From Acinetobacter sp. NIPH 2699 (lineage in GTDB: Bacteria; Pseudomonadota; Gammaproteobacteria; Pseudomonadales; Moraxellaceae): a DNA stretch of 64,000 nucleotides. A program made the translations under genes and the position numbers. The notes beneath the pieces were generated by a model. That model was not told where the DNA came from. It did not search any database and worked only from the letters and a program-made list of their open reading frames with translations. Below are positions 55,922-64,000 of this stretch, piece after piece; position 1 is the stretch's first letter, and each line of letters starts with the position of its first letter. The DNA lies in NCBI RefSeq assembly GCF_022549355.1, contig NZ_JAKZGL010000004.1, positions 1 to 64,000 on the forward strand, given 5' to 3'.

Positions 55922-56911
55922 ATGAATCTGGAACGGGTCGATCTCAATTTATTAATATATCTTGATGTACTTCTTCGTGAAAAAAATGTCACACGTGCTG
56001 CGGAACAACTCGGTGTTACCCAACCAGCGATGAGTAATATTTTACGTCGTTTACGTAATTTATTTAATGATCCTCTGCTGATTCGCTCATCAGAAGGTAT
56101 GACCCCTACTGAACGTGCTTTAGAATTACAACCTCGTATTCGTGATGCATTATCAGACCTTTCGATGATTCTTGAACCACGTACTGAGTTCCGACCGTAT
56201 ACCAGTACTCGCGTGTTTCGCATTATGACATCGGATTATGCTGAGGCAACTTTAGTTCCTCGCTTAGTGAAAGCATTGCGTTCAGAAGCACCAAATGTTG
56301 TACTCGATTTTTTAACCCCAAGTGATGTGTCATATCGAGACATGGAACAAGGTAAAGTCGATTTAGCCATTAACCGTTTCAATGAAATTCCTCAAAGCTT
56401 TCACCAAGTATTAGTCTGGCGTGATAGTTTTAGCTGTATTTTAAATGACAAACATCCTGCCGTTACTCACCTTAATCTCAAAAGTTATTTAGATGCTCAA
56501 CATATTTGGGTATCCAAGACTGGGATGGGGGTTGGTTTTGGTGTAAACCCAGACAAACAAGCAGGTTTAGGTTGGATTGATCAAGCATTAGAACGTATCG
56601 GTCAACGTCGTAAGATTTCCGTCTTTACCCGACATTATCAAATGCCTGCACTTTTGGCACAAAATGTCGATTTGATCGCAACACTCCCAACACGGATGGC
56701 GCAACTACAAACACAAAATCAAAGACTGGTCATAAAAGATCCTCCTTTTTATATTCCAGAATTTGAACTTAAAATGGCATGGTGTCCTTTACTGCATCAT
56801 CATCCAGCGCACCGTTGGTTAAGACAACTGATTTTATTTGTCGCACGCCAAATGATCGAAGAAGAAAACCGTGAATTTTTATTAAACAACTCACAGTTTT
56901 CACAATACTAA
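55922..56911 (+). CDS. LysR-family transcriptional regulator
   Basis: The 329-residue LysR protein has an N-terminal HTH (REKNVTRAAEQLGVTQPAMS) and a substrate-binding domain of about 220 residues. The NodD/NahR-like start NLERVDLNLLIYLDVLLREK fits that subgroup. It has no obvious dedicated target operon, being divergent from aceA and upstream of a CNNM gene. The effector is unknown. A terminator follows it. Confidence 0.9.
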   Translation: MNLERVDLNLLIYLDVLLREKNVTRAAEQLGVTQPAMSNILRRLRNLFNDPLLIRSSEGMTPTERALELQPRIRDALSDLSMILEPRTEFRPYTSTRVFRIMTSDYAEATLVPRLVKALRSEAPNVVLDFLTPSDVSYRDMEQGKVDLAINRFNEIPQSFHQVLVWRDSFSCILNDKHPAVTHLNLKSYLDAQHIWVSKTGMGVGFGVNPDKQAGLGWIDQALERIGQRRKISVFTRHYQMPALLAQNVDLIATLPTRMAQLQTQNQRLVIKDPPFYIPEFELKMAWCPLLHHHPAHRWLRQLILFVARQMIEEENREFLLNNSQFSQY

Positions 56912-56945
56912 AATACGCTTGTCACTTTAAAATGATGAGCAGTGT

Positions 56946-56980
56946 TGAGTTAATCTAAGGATTAACTCAGCGTCTTTTTT
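56946..56980 (+). terminator. Terminator after the LysR gene
   Basis: TGAGTTAATC and GATTAACTCA form a ten-base perfect stem around TAAG, followed by GCGTCTTTTTT. Confidence 0.85.
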
Positions 56981-57026
56981 ATGTTAAAACATTATGATAA
57001 TAATGATTCCAAAATCCAGGTGACGT

Positions 57027-58355
57027 GTGAGTCTCGTACAAAATATCATTATCATTGCTATGCTGATTGTTGCGGCAGGTTTTCTATCACTCACTGAAAT
57101 CGCGCTTGCAGGTGCTCGTAAAGTTAAACTTAAGATTCTCGCTGAAGCTGGAGAACACCGCGCTCAAAAGGTGCTAGACCTACAGGAACAGTCTGCTGAT
57201 TTCTTTGCTGCCTCACAAATAGGGCTAAATGCTGTTGCTATTTTAGGTGGTATTCTAGGTGAAGCCGCGTTTCGCCCCCATTTCATCGACCTGATTAGTC
57301 GGTTTTATACAGGGCCATGGTTAGAAAACATTGGTTTCGTATTGTCCTTTACCTTCGTTACATCCCTCTTTATTTTATTTGCTGATTTGATGCCAAAACG
57401 TTTGGCAATGATCGCGCCAGAAAAAATTGCCATTAGCGTCATTGAACCAATTCAGGTTTTCATTAAAGTTTGCAAACCCTTGGCTTGGGGTATCAATGCC
57501 ATCGCAAACTTGTTATTCCGCCTCTTTAAAGTAAATACCGTTCGAGATGATAATATTACCTTTGATGATATTTCCGCGGTGATGGATGCTGGCGCCCAAG
57601 CGGGTGTTTTACAAAAACAAGAGCATCATTTCATTGAGAATGTATTCGAACTAGAAGAACGTACTGTTCCATCGAGTATGACGACTCGTGAAAATGTGGT
57701 TTATTTTACGCTGAAAGAAAATGAAAGTAGTATTCGCCAGAAATTAGCAGAATATCCTTATTCAAAGTTTTTGGTCTGCAATGAACATATTGATCAAGTC
57801 ATTGGCTATGTCGATACCAAAGACATTTTAGTCCGTATTTTAAATAATCAATCCTTGCTACAACTGAATGAATCCACGATTCGTACGGTTCTCATGCTTC
57901 CAGATACCCTAACCCTATCCGAGGTACTGGATCGATTTCGCTCAACCAAAGAAAAATTTGCAGTTGTCATCAATGAATATGCATTTGTAGTCGGTGTCAT
58001 TACATTGAGCGATATTATGATTACGGTGATGGGAGATTGGGTTACACCACTGGAAGAAGACCTACAAATTATTAAGCGTGATAATCATTCATGGTTAATT
58101 GATGGTAGTACCCCGATTGAAGATGTAAAGCACGTCTTAGAAATTGAAGAATTCCCTGAAAATGAAAACTACGAAACGATTGCAGGCTTTATCATGTATC
58201 GCTTACGCAAGATTCCTCGCCCAGCCGATGCTGTAGAATATGCTGGTTTCAAATTTGAGGTCGTCGACATTGATCACTATAAAATTGATCAGTTACTGGT
58301 GACTCAAATTCTATCGAGCCAAGAAAGCGAGTCCTTTTCAATTCAAGAAGACTAA
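57027..58355 (+). CDS. CNNM/CorC-type transporter-like protein
   Basis: The 442-residue protein has an N-terminal DUF21 (CNNM) membrane domain of about four helices, a CBS pair (about 210-340) and a C-terminal CorC/HlyC domain. Members move or sense Mg2+ or Co2+ and were once annotated as hemolysins. The start is GTG with AGGTGA upstream. A hairpin after it faces the convergent bL12-like gene. Confidence 0.9.
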   Translation: MSLVQNIIIIAMLIVAAGFLSLTEIALAGARKVKLKILAEAGEHRAQKVLDLQEQSADFFAASQIGLNAVAILGGILGEAAFRPHFIDLISRFYTGPWLENIGFVLSFTFVTSLFILFADLMPKRLAMIAPEKIAISVIEPIQVFIKVCKPLAWGINAIANLLFRLFKVNTVRDDNITFDDISAVMDAGAQAGVLQKQEHHFIENVFELEERTVPSSMTTRENVVYFTLKENESSIRQKLAEYPYSKFLVCNEHIDQVIGYVDTKDILVRILNNQSLLQLNESTIRTVLMLPDTLTLSEVLDRFRSTKEKFAVVINEYAFVVGVITLSDIMITVMGDWVTPLEEDLQIIKRDNHSWLIDGSTPIEDVKHVLEIEEFPENENYETIAGFIMYRLRKIPRPADAVEYAGFKFEVVDIDHYKIDQLLVTQILSSQESESFSIQED

Positions 58356-58370
58356 TATTGCATTGAATTA

Positions 58371-58397
58371 CAAAGCCCATTGACTGGGCTTTGTTCT
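58371..58397. terminator. Shared terminator between convergent genes
   Basis: CAAAGCCCA and TGGGCTTTG form a nine-base stem between the CNNM gene and the bL12-like gene, which converge here. Confidence 0.7.
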
Positions 58398-58659
58398 ATT
58401 TCATAACCAACCAAATGAAGACGAGCAAAATAAAGAAGATCAAAACAAAAATTTTGATGCCACTTCGACTACGCTGGGCCAATTGCTCTTGGATACGCGC
58501 CTGTTCTTGTGGATGATCTTGCAAATATTGGTCCACTAAATCTTTCGATTCTTTTAAGCCTAAACCCGTTTTCTCACGGGTAATCTTAATCGCATCAATC
58601 AATTTACCTTCTCGTAATACCTGTAAAGCCTCTGGCGGAATCTTCGTAGCTAAGCGCAT
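58396..58659 (-). CDS. Membrane-anchored protein with a bL12 C-terminal-like domain
   Basis: The 87-residue protein has a segment, EALQVLREGKLIDAIKITRE then KTGLGLKESKDLV, that resembles the C-terminal domain of ribosomal protein bL12. A C-terminal hydrophobic tail, IFVLIFFILLVFIWLVMK, is likely a tail anchor. The start at 58659 has AAGGA 11 bases upstream. It might bring a translation-factor-like domain to the membrane, but no function is known. Confidence 0.75.
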   Translation of the reverse strand: MRLATKIPPEALQVLREGKLIDAIKITREKTGLGLKESKDLVDQYLQDHPQEQARIQEQLAQRSRSGIKIFVLIFFILLVFIWLVMK

Positions 58660-58723
58660 AAAATAAACAATCCTTGTTACTTTCAATGAGAGGATTCAAG
58701 CACGACAAGGCGTTTACTATATT

Positions 58724-59239
58724 TTAATTACCACCATATAGTGAAATTAACGCATCAAGTGTTGCTTGATAATGAATCGAGATATCTTCAGCTAAAATTT
58801 TGTAGGCATTGTCAAACTGAACCATCGGCCAACCTTCCTTCCAAAATGGAAAAATATTGTGTAGACCTTCAGTGACAATCGCATCTTCACGACTAATTGC
58901 TTGGGCAACTTGAGATAGAACCTGTGCCGTTTCTGCGCCATCAATCGCAAGATAATCAATACCACGTACTTTTAAAATACGGATACGATCCTTTTTATAA
59001 CGGATTTTTTTTGCCTGACCAGCATTTAAACCCAACGCTAATGTCACCGCTTCAACAAATTTTTCTTCAAAACTTGTGTTCAACGCCACTAAAGCTTGTT
59101 TATGTGCTTCTTGACGGCCCGCTTTACCACCATGAACGATCATCTCTTTGGCTTCAACATCAAGCTCATCTTTTTTCATAGACTGTAAAATGTCTAAAAT
59201 TTCGATATCGCTTAAAGATTCAGGAGAGCGTTCAATCAT
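58724..59239 (-). CDS. Conserved protein of unknown function
   Basis: I do not recognise a domain in this 171-residue soluble protein. It has an acidic helical N-terminus (SPESLSDIEILDILQSMKKD) and a C-terminal part with several aromatic and charged residues. The ATG at 59239 has AAGGA six bases upstream, which argues against an earlier start. It may share a transcript with the bL12-like gene downstream. Confidence 0.6.
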   Translation of the reverse strand: MIERSPESLSDIEILDILQSMKKDELDVEAKEMIVHGGKAGRQEAHKQALVALNTSFEEKFVEAVTLALGLNAGQAKKIRYKKDRIRILKVRGIDYLAIDGAETAQVLSQVAQAISREDAIVTEGLHNIFPFWKEGWPMVQFDNAYKILAEDISIHYQATLDALISLYGGN

Positions 59240-59380
59240 GGGAGTCCTTGGACAAAAATATAAAGGACTATTGTCGCATAAAAGCGATATCAAAGTAGGA
59301 TAAAAATTAAAATTGCATAAGGACTGTTGTTATTATATTTGGGTATTTATTCTTTACTATTTTAGATGGCCGCCATACAA

Positions 59381-59407
59381 AAGAAACCCGCTTTCGCGGG
59401 TCTTCTT
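59381..59407 (-). terminator. Terminator of cysN
   Basis: CCCGC and GCGGG pair around TTTC, extended by AAGA/TCTT arms, with a T run on the minus strand. It lies 18 bases after the cysN stop. Confidence 0.75.
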
Positions 59408-59424
59408 AAAACCAATCTCATCAA

Positions 59425-61038
59425 TTACAGACGAACCAATTCCACCACTTGTTCAGCAGCTTCGTCCACAGTCTCGGCCGTAATATCAGTGTCTGTACCT
59501 TCAACTGTTGTGGTCACAACAACCACACCCGTTTCACGTAACAAATTGATTTGCTCAACGGTTAAATTGGCTTTGGCAATTGCAACTACACCTTGTTGAA
59601 TCAATACGCTCTCTAAAGCATGCGCTTTTTCGATCAACTGTGCAGAAACACCAATCACCGCAGGTTTTTGACCCAAACGCGCAGCACGATCTTCCGCAGT
59701 GACAGGGTTGCTATGTGCAGTCCATTCCACTGCCGCCTCAACCATCCCTGCACCAACCGTTACATTACTTAAACGGTCAATAAAGATGAATGAACCTGTG
59801 TAACGACTGTCTTGATATTGATCAAATACTACTGGCGCATCAAATTCAACCACAACATCCGCAATCGCATTTAACTCAAGCTCTTCCACCTGAGTATGCT
59901 CAAGTGTGTTCACATTAACGCGATAATTAATTGCAGTTACTTTTGCAGGAACAGTTTGAGTGCCCACTTTCAGATTATACAACTTGCCTTTTACCAAAGG
60001 ATGCTCAGTCATCCATACCACAGATGCACGTACACTACGTGAAATCAGGGGTTGTTCGCCTGCACGTACTAAAACATTACCACGAGAAATATCAATTTCA
60101 TCATTTAAAGTCAAAGTTACGGCTTGACCAGCAAAAGCATGCTCAAGATTACCATCAAAAGTCACGATCTCTTTAACCGTTGATTTTTTACCTGATGGCA
60201 AAGCTAAAATTTCATCACCAACGTTAATTCCGCCTAGTGCAATCGTACCTGCAAAGCCGCGGAAATCCAGATTAGGACGATTGACATATTGAACAGGGAA
60301 ACGGAACTCTTGCTTATTCGATTCGCGTTTAATTTCCACTGATTCAAGAATATTCATCAAGGTTTGACCCTTGTACCACGGCGTGCTTACAGATGGATTA
60401 ACAACGTTATCACCATTCAGCGCAGAAATTGGTACAAACTGAATATTCTCAGGACGACGATTACCAAGCTGGCTGACAAAGGCATCATATTCCACTTGGA
60501 TTTCATTGAAACGTACCGCAGAAAATTCGACCAAGTCCATTTTATTAATGGCAACTACGATATTTTTAATACCGAGTAAACTTGCAATAAAGGTATGACG
60601 ACGTGTTTGTGTTTGCACACCATAACGCGCGTCAATCAGAATAATTGCAAGATCCGCAGTAGACGCACCTGTCGCCATATTACGGGTATATTGCTCATGT
60701 CCCGGTGTATCTGCAATGATGAACTTACGCTTTTCAGTTGAGAAATAACGGTAAGCGACATCAATGGTAATGCCCTGTTCACGCTCTGCTTGTAAACCAT
60801 CAACAAGTAATGCAAGGTCAGGTGCATCACCGGTAGTACCGACTTTCTTACTGTCGCGTGTAACTGCTTGCAATTGATCTTCATAAATCAATTTTGAATC
60901 ATAAAGCAAACGACCAATTAAAGTACTTTTACCATCATCGACATTACCGCATGTTAAGAAGCGTAATAAGTCTTTTTGTTCATGCTGTTTTAAATATCCC
61001 AAGATGTCTTGGCTAATAAGATCTGATTGATGAGACAT
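59425..61038 (-). CDS. cysN: Sulfate adenylyltransferase GTPase subunit CysN with extra C-terminal domain
   Basis: CysN is the GTPase subunit that, with CysD, activates sulfate to APS. The 537-residue protein has G1 [16 protein letters not shown]3 [11 protein letters not shown] and the NKMD motif. It is about 60 residues longer than E. coli CysN. The last 90 residues ([14 protein letters not shown] to the end) resemble a shrunken APS kinase without the P-loop. A typical CysN-CysC fusion would be longer and carry a P-loop. The gap to cysD holds the dispersed repeat. Confidence 0.95.
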   Translation of the reverse strand: MSHQSDLISQDILGYLKQHEQKDLLRFLTCGNVDDGKSTLIGRLLYDSKLIYEDQLQAVTRDSKKVGTTGDAPDLALLVDGLQAEREQGITIDVAYRYFSTEKRKFIIADTPGHEQYTRNMATGASTADLAIILIDARYGVQTQTRRHTFIASLLGIKNIVVAINKMDLVEFSAVRFNEIQVEYDAFVSQLGNRRPENIQFVPISALNGDNVVNPSVSTPWYKGQTLMNILESVEIKRESNKQEFRFPVQYVNRPNLDFRGFAGTIALGGINVGDEILALPSGKKSTVKEIVTFDGNLEHAFAGQAVTLTLNDEIDISRGNVLVRAGEQPLISRSVRASVVWMTEHPLVKGKLYNLKVGTQTVPAKVTAINYRVNVNTLEHTQVEELELNAIADVVVEFDAPVVFDQYQDSRYTGSFIFIDRLSNVTVGAGMVEAAVEWTAHSNPVTAEDRAARLGQKPAVIGVSAQLIEKAHALESVLIQQGVVAIAKANLTVEQINLLRETGVVVVTTTVEGTDTDITAETVDEAAEQVVELVRL

Positions 61039-61106
61039 TGCTCAAAACTCCACATTTTTTGAAATCGGTTTAAAATCACCTAGTCTCTTTTAATAAAGGG
61101 GGAACG

Positions 61107-61165
61107 TTCTCCCCTCTTTATTCAAGATGAGTGAGGAACGATTAAAGCTCCTCAAGGGCAATTTA
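61107..61165 (-). repeat. Dispersed intergenic repeat, copy C
   Basis: The plus-strand core GAGTGAGGAACGATTAAAG then CTCCTCAAGGG matches copy A in nearly all positions. It directly follows the cysD stop codon on the minus strand and precedes cysN. A nearby GGGAACGTTCTCCC palindrome could fold with it. Confidence 0.55.
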
Positions 61166-62074
61166 TTAGAAATAACCTTCCTGCTTTTTCTTTTCCATCG
61201 AGCCAGCTTCATCATGGTCAATCATACGACCCTGACGCTCTGAGCTTGTGGCTAAAAGCATTTCTTGGATAATTTCAGGCAAGTTATCCGCTTCAGACTC
61301 CACTGCACCCGTTAATGGATAACAGCCTAGCGTACGGAAACGTACCGATTTCATTTGTGGAACTTCACCCTCTTTTAAGCGCATACGCTCATCATCCACC
61401 ATGATCAGCGTACCACTACGCTCAACCACAGGACGAACCGCCGAGAAATAAAGAGGAACCAATTGAATATTTTCCAAATAGATATATTGCCAAATATCTA
61501 ATTCAGTCCAGTTCGACAATGGGAAGACACGAATACTTTCGCCCTTGTTAACTTTACCGTTGTAAAGATTCCAAAGCTCTGGACGTTGGTTTTTAGGATC
61601 CCAACGATGCTTAGTATCACGGAAAGAATACACGCGCTCTTTGGCTCGTGATTTTTCTTCATCTCGACGCGCACCACCAAATGCAGCATCGAACTGGTAT
61701 TTATCCAAGGCTTGTTTTAAACCCTGCGTTTTCATGATGTCAGTATATTTCGAGCTACCATGATCAAATGGGTTAATCCCTGCATCACGACCTTCGGCAT
61801 TTTGATGTACGATTAAATCAAAGCCATGTGTTTTTGCCATGTTGTCACGAAACGCGATCATGTCCTGAAACTTCCAACCTGTATCTACGTGGAGTAGAGG
61901 AAATGGAAGTTTTGCAGGATAGAATGCTTTTAATGCAAGATGCAACATCACCGCTGAGTCTTTACCTATTGAGTAAAGCATGACAGGGTTTTCAAATTCA
62001 GCAGCCACTTCACGAATGATATGAATACTTTCAGCCTCAAGTTGCTTGAGATGCGTTAATCTATTTTCAGTCAT
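61166..62074 (-). CDS. cysD: Sulfate adenylyltransferase subunit CysD
   Basis: CysD makes APS from ATP and sulfate with CysN. The 302-residue protein (the same length as E. coli CysD) has the PP-loop motif [13 protein letters not shown] and the conserved [20 protein letters not shown]. The second ATG, at 62074, is preferred because AAGGAGG lies nine bases away, while the first (62080) is only three bases behind it. It is first in the cysDN operon. Confidence 0.97.
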   Translation of the reverse strand: MTENRLTHLKQLEAESIHIIREVAAEFENPVMLYSIGKDSAVMLHLALKAFYPAKLPFPLLHVDTGWKFQDMIAFRDNMAKTHGFDLIVHQNAEGRDAGINPFDHGSSKYTDIMKTQGLKQALDKYQFDAAFGGARRDEEKSRAKERVYSFRDTKHRWDPKNQRPELWNLYNGKVNKGESIRVFPLSNWTELDIWQYIYLENIQLVPLYFSAVRPVVERSGTLIMVDDERMRLKEGEVPQMKSVRFRTLGCYPLTGAVESEADNLPEIIQEMLLATSSERQGRMIDHDEAGSMEKKKQEGYF

Positions 62075-62080
62075 GTACAT

Positions 62081-62352
62081 ATCCCTCCTTATCCATGTTA
62101 CCCATAAAATCTATAAGTGGTATTAAACCACCACTTGGAAGACTGTGTGGAGGAACGAGTGCCATAACAACTCCAATTTTTTGTGATATCAATATGCTTA
62201 CTAGTGGCTTATTCACCAGCTAGTAAAGGTTATCCATTATAATAATTTAGATTGACTTCTTTAGCTTGTTTTTTCATATCAATATGTGAAATTGTGATAT
62301 ATAAGAATAACAAAACAAGCTAAATATTTTCAGATTCACATGATTTTATTCA
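62081..62352. promoter_or_regulatory. Upstream region of cysD
   Basis: No gene is seen. ATATCAATATG occurs twice, at 62186 and 62276, exactly 90 bases apart. On the minus strand TATAAT (62236-62241) looks like a -10 element, with no good -35, as expected for an activator-dependent (CysB-type) promoter. The upstream copy lies near -50 of the deduced start, a plausible activator site. The long leader (about 150 bases) holds the other copy. Confidence 0.45.
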
Positions 62353-62381
62353 TAAAAAAAAGAAGCCCAAATAGGCTTCTT
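62353..62381 (-). terminator. Terminator of wzi
   Basis: AGAAGCC and GGCTTCT pair around a short loop, with T8 on the minus strand. It lies 15 bases after the wzi stop. Confidence 0.82.
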
Positions 62382-62395
62382 CTAGAGGATTGGAT

Positions 62396-63841
62396 TTAGA
62401 AACGGAACATATTACGTTCTAATGGAATTTCAACACCCACTGAGATGCCACCATCATTCCCATTCACATCAGAATCACTAACCCACCCATTAATTTTTAA
62501 TGGAATCGTTGGTTTTACATAATGTGTCCACGTCAAATCTAAGCCTTTAATTGTATCATCTTGTGGAAAAGCTGAATTAATTGCTAAATTGGACTGATTT
62601 ACTTTGGCGTAAAGCACTCGTCCACTTAGTCGATTCATGGTGTCAAAACGAATATCACCACCGACTGAATACATTTGCCCATCACCACCCATCGCATGAC
62701 CTAACGGAAAACCATGTTGATAGTAACCATCTCTATAAATATGATGATTATAAGAAATTCGTTTTACTTCACCATTGGTCCGAGTATCTGCCCATTCTGC
62801 ATAGAGCTGATATGGCATATTTTTATAGCTCGATGAAAAATCAGCACCGCCGAGATACAAATATTTAGCGGGTAAACTGCCCGCTTCATCCTCTCCAACA
62901 AATTGAGTATATAAACTAATCGGTACATTCCATAATGGTTGTAAGAACAGTCGAGCATCGAATCCTGCGATTTGGTTGGATGGATCTGCTTTACCCGTTC
63001 CACCATTATCTTTGGTTCCCGTCCACGCATCCCATAATGAACTCAGACTTTCAGGACGTCCATCCCCACCCCATTGAATGGCACGAGATGCACCAATTTC
63101 CAGTGCTGGAAATGGGCGAGCTGTGAGACGTAGACCAATTAACTTAGCATCTGGAATTGCTTCATAGTCATCGAGCTGTCCAGCAAAAGCTTGGTATTGC
63201 CAAGGTCCAATCCAAGACAACCATTTCGTTTCAAACGCATTTTGCACGGCACGTTGCACAGTTACACCATACACAGGACGACTGGCATCACCACGAATTA
63301 AACTACCGTCATGTCCAGGCCCCCAATAGGTTGGAATTTGCCCCGCAATCACCCATTGATTCCAAAGCTTACCTGCAATATACGAGCCTTCAACATTAAC
63401 ATCATGCCCATCATCAATCAGCGGATCTTTCTCACCATTGACTCGGATTTTTGCATCCCAATTTTCACCGCCAGCATTAAATTCTAAAGCAGCTTGGTAT
63501 TGCGACTTTTGATGATCACCAAAAGCTTGCGGCACAGTTTTTAAGTCGGTTCCAGCATGTAAGCCAACTTTAGCCGTTGCATTGTCAGCAGCTAATGCAT
63601 GAACGACTGAGTCCACAACTTTCTGTTGTGCTTTATTATTCACTTGGGCCTGTGATAATGCACGTTGAATTTCATCACCACTCATTGGCCATGTTGAAGT
63701 ACTGATTTGAATAACACCTTGTTGATTCAACCAATTCAAGTCAGTGCGTAAATTTTCATCATTTAACACAATGCCTTGCGCAAATGATGCAGAAGAAAGA
63801 GAAGCAAATAATGCGACATAAAGCGATTTTTTTAAAAACAT
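62396..63841 (-). CDS. wzi: Capsule assembly outer membrane protein Wzi
   Basis: Wzi is an outer membrane barrel that anchors capsular polysaccharide to the cell surface. The 481-residue protein has a signal peptide (KKSLYVALFASLSSASFA), a helical N-terminal bundle, and then many alternating beta strands ending in ERNMFRF. The segment GQIPTYWGPGHDGSLIRG is typical of the family. The start at 63841 is chosen because it leads into the signal peptide; an in-frame start further up adds 11 residues. It is monocistronic here, not in a capsule locus. Confidence 0.88.
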   Translation of the reverse strand: MFLKKSLYVALFASLSSASFAQGIVLNDENLRTDLNWLNQQGVIQISTSTWPMSGDEIQRALSQAQVNNKAQQKVVDSVVHALAADNATAKVGLHAGTDLKTVPQAFGDHQKSQYQAALEFNAGGENWDAKIRVNGEKDPLIDDGHDVNVEGSYIAGKLWNQWVIAGQIPTYWGPGHDGSLIRGDASRPVYGVTVQRAVQNAFETKWLSWIGPWQYQAFAGQLDDYEAIPDAKLIGLRLTARPFPALEIGASRAIQWGGDGRPESLSSLWDAWTGTKDNGGTGKADPSNQIAGFDARLFLQPLWNVPISLYTQFVGEDEAGSLPAKYLYLGGADFSSSYKNMPYQLYAEWADTRTNGEVKRISYNHHIYRDGYYQHGFPLGHAMGGDGQMYSVGGDIRFDTMNRLSGRVLYAKVNQSNLAINSAFPQDDTIKGLDLTWTHYVKPTIPLKINGWVSDSDVNGNDGGISVGVEIPLERNMFRF

Positions 63842-64000
63842 ATCTAAGCTGTTCTCAAATTTATTTATGAGCACATCATCGGTTTTTTATAGATTCTTTT
63901 CAATCACCAAACCAAACAATTACATTTCTTAACATGCAATAAAAAATTGACAGTCAAGCAGATCACTCAGTACCATTTATTTTTTTAATGCGATTGAACT

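Overview
The window is a chromosomal segment of an Acinetobacter species. The evidence is the AT-rich coding, the UmuDAb-type LexA-like UmuD with a divergent ddrR-like gene, the BenM/CatM-regulated catechol and benzoate genes, the mutS-fdxA pair and the kdsD-kdsC-lptC-lptA-lptB cluster. Most of it is ordinary core genome. No prophage, CRISPR array, rRNA operon or complete insertion sequence is visible. Mobile DNA is limited to the first codons of an IS3-type orfA at the left edge and a decayed IS3-type orfB tail near 34.8 kb.

Layout: 0-0.4 kb, IS edge and tRNA-Trp and tRNA-Leu genes. 0.5-7.5 kb, an overlapping patatin phospholipase/protein kinase-like pair, an AAA-type ATPase, a TetR/EamA exporter pair and unknown proteins. 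7.8-16.4 kb, housekeeping genes (tsaD, rpsU, yqeY-like, an M48 peptidase with repeats, a plsC-like acyltransferase, a 2-hydroxyacid dehydrogenase, a possible holD) and a metallo-beta-lactamase-fold hydrolase. 16.5-31.4 kb, one continuous aromatic catabolic block. 31.5-35.2 kb, SOS mutagenesis genes and a decayed, gene-poor stretch. 35.3-42.5 kb, mutS, fdxA, an M15-type lipoprotein, an O-methyltransferase, a universal stress protein, an acetyltransferase and a YigZ-like protein. 42.6-47.5 kb, a complete type I secretion operon. 47.8-51.2 kb, LPS transport and Kdo synthesis. 51.4-63.9 kb, cysS, tRNA-Gly, an NlpE-like lipoprotein, aceA, a LysR regulator, a CNNM/CorC protein, cysDN and wzi.

The aromatic block is the main biological theme. 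A BenM-like LysR regulator faces catB-catC-catA-benABCDE-catIJFD, followed by benK and an OprD-like porin. Together these encode uptake of benzoate, its oxidation to catechol (BenABCD), ortho cleavage (CatA, CatB, CatC), and conversion of the enol-lactone to succinyl-CoA and acetyl-CoA (CatD, CatIJ, CatF). In A. baylyi ADP1 the ben and cat genes are separate operons with separate regulators. Here they are merged, and the single regulator keeps the residues tied to benzoate sensing in BenM.

I did not find a clear new defence or mobile system. The observations most worth a second look are the merged ben/cat regulon with hairpins inside it, a degenerate repeat that follows stop codons at three loci, a C-terminal extension of CysN that looks like a vestigial APS kinase, the patatin-kinase pair, and the decayed region beside ddrR.
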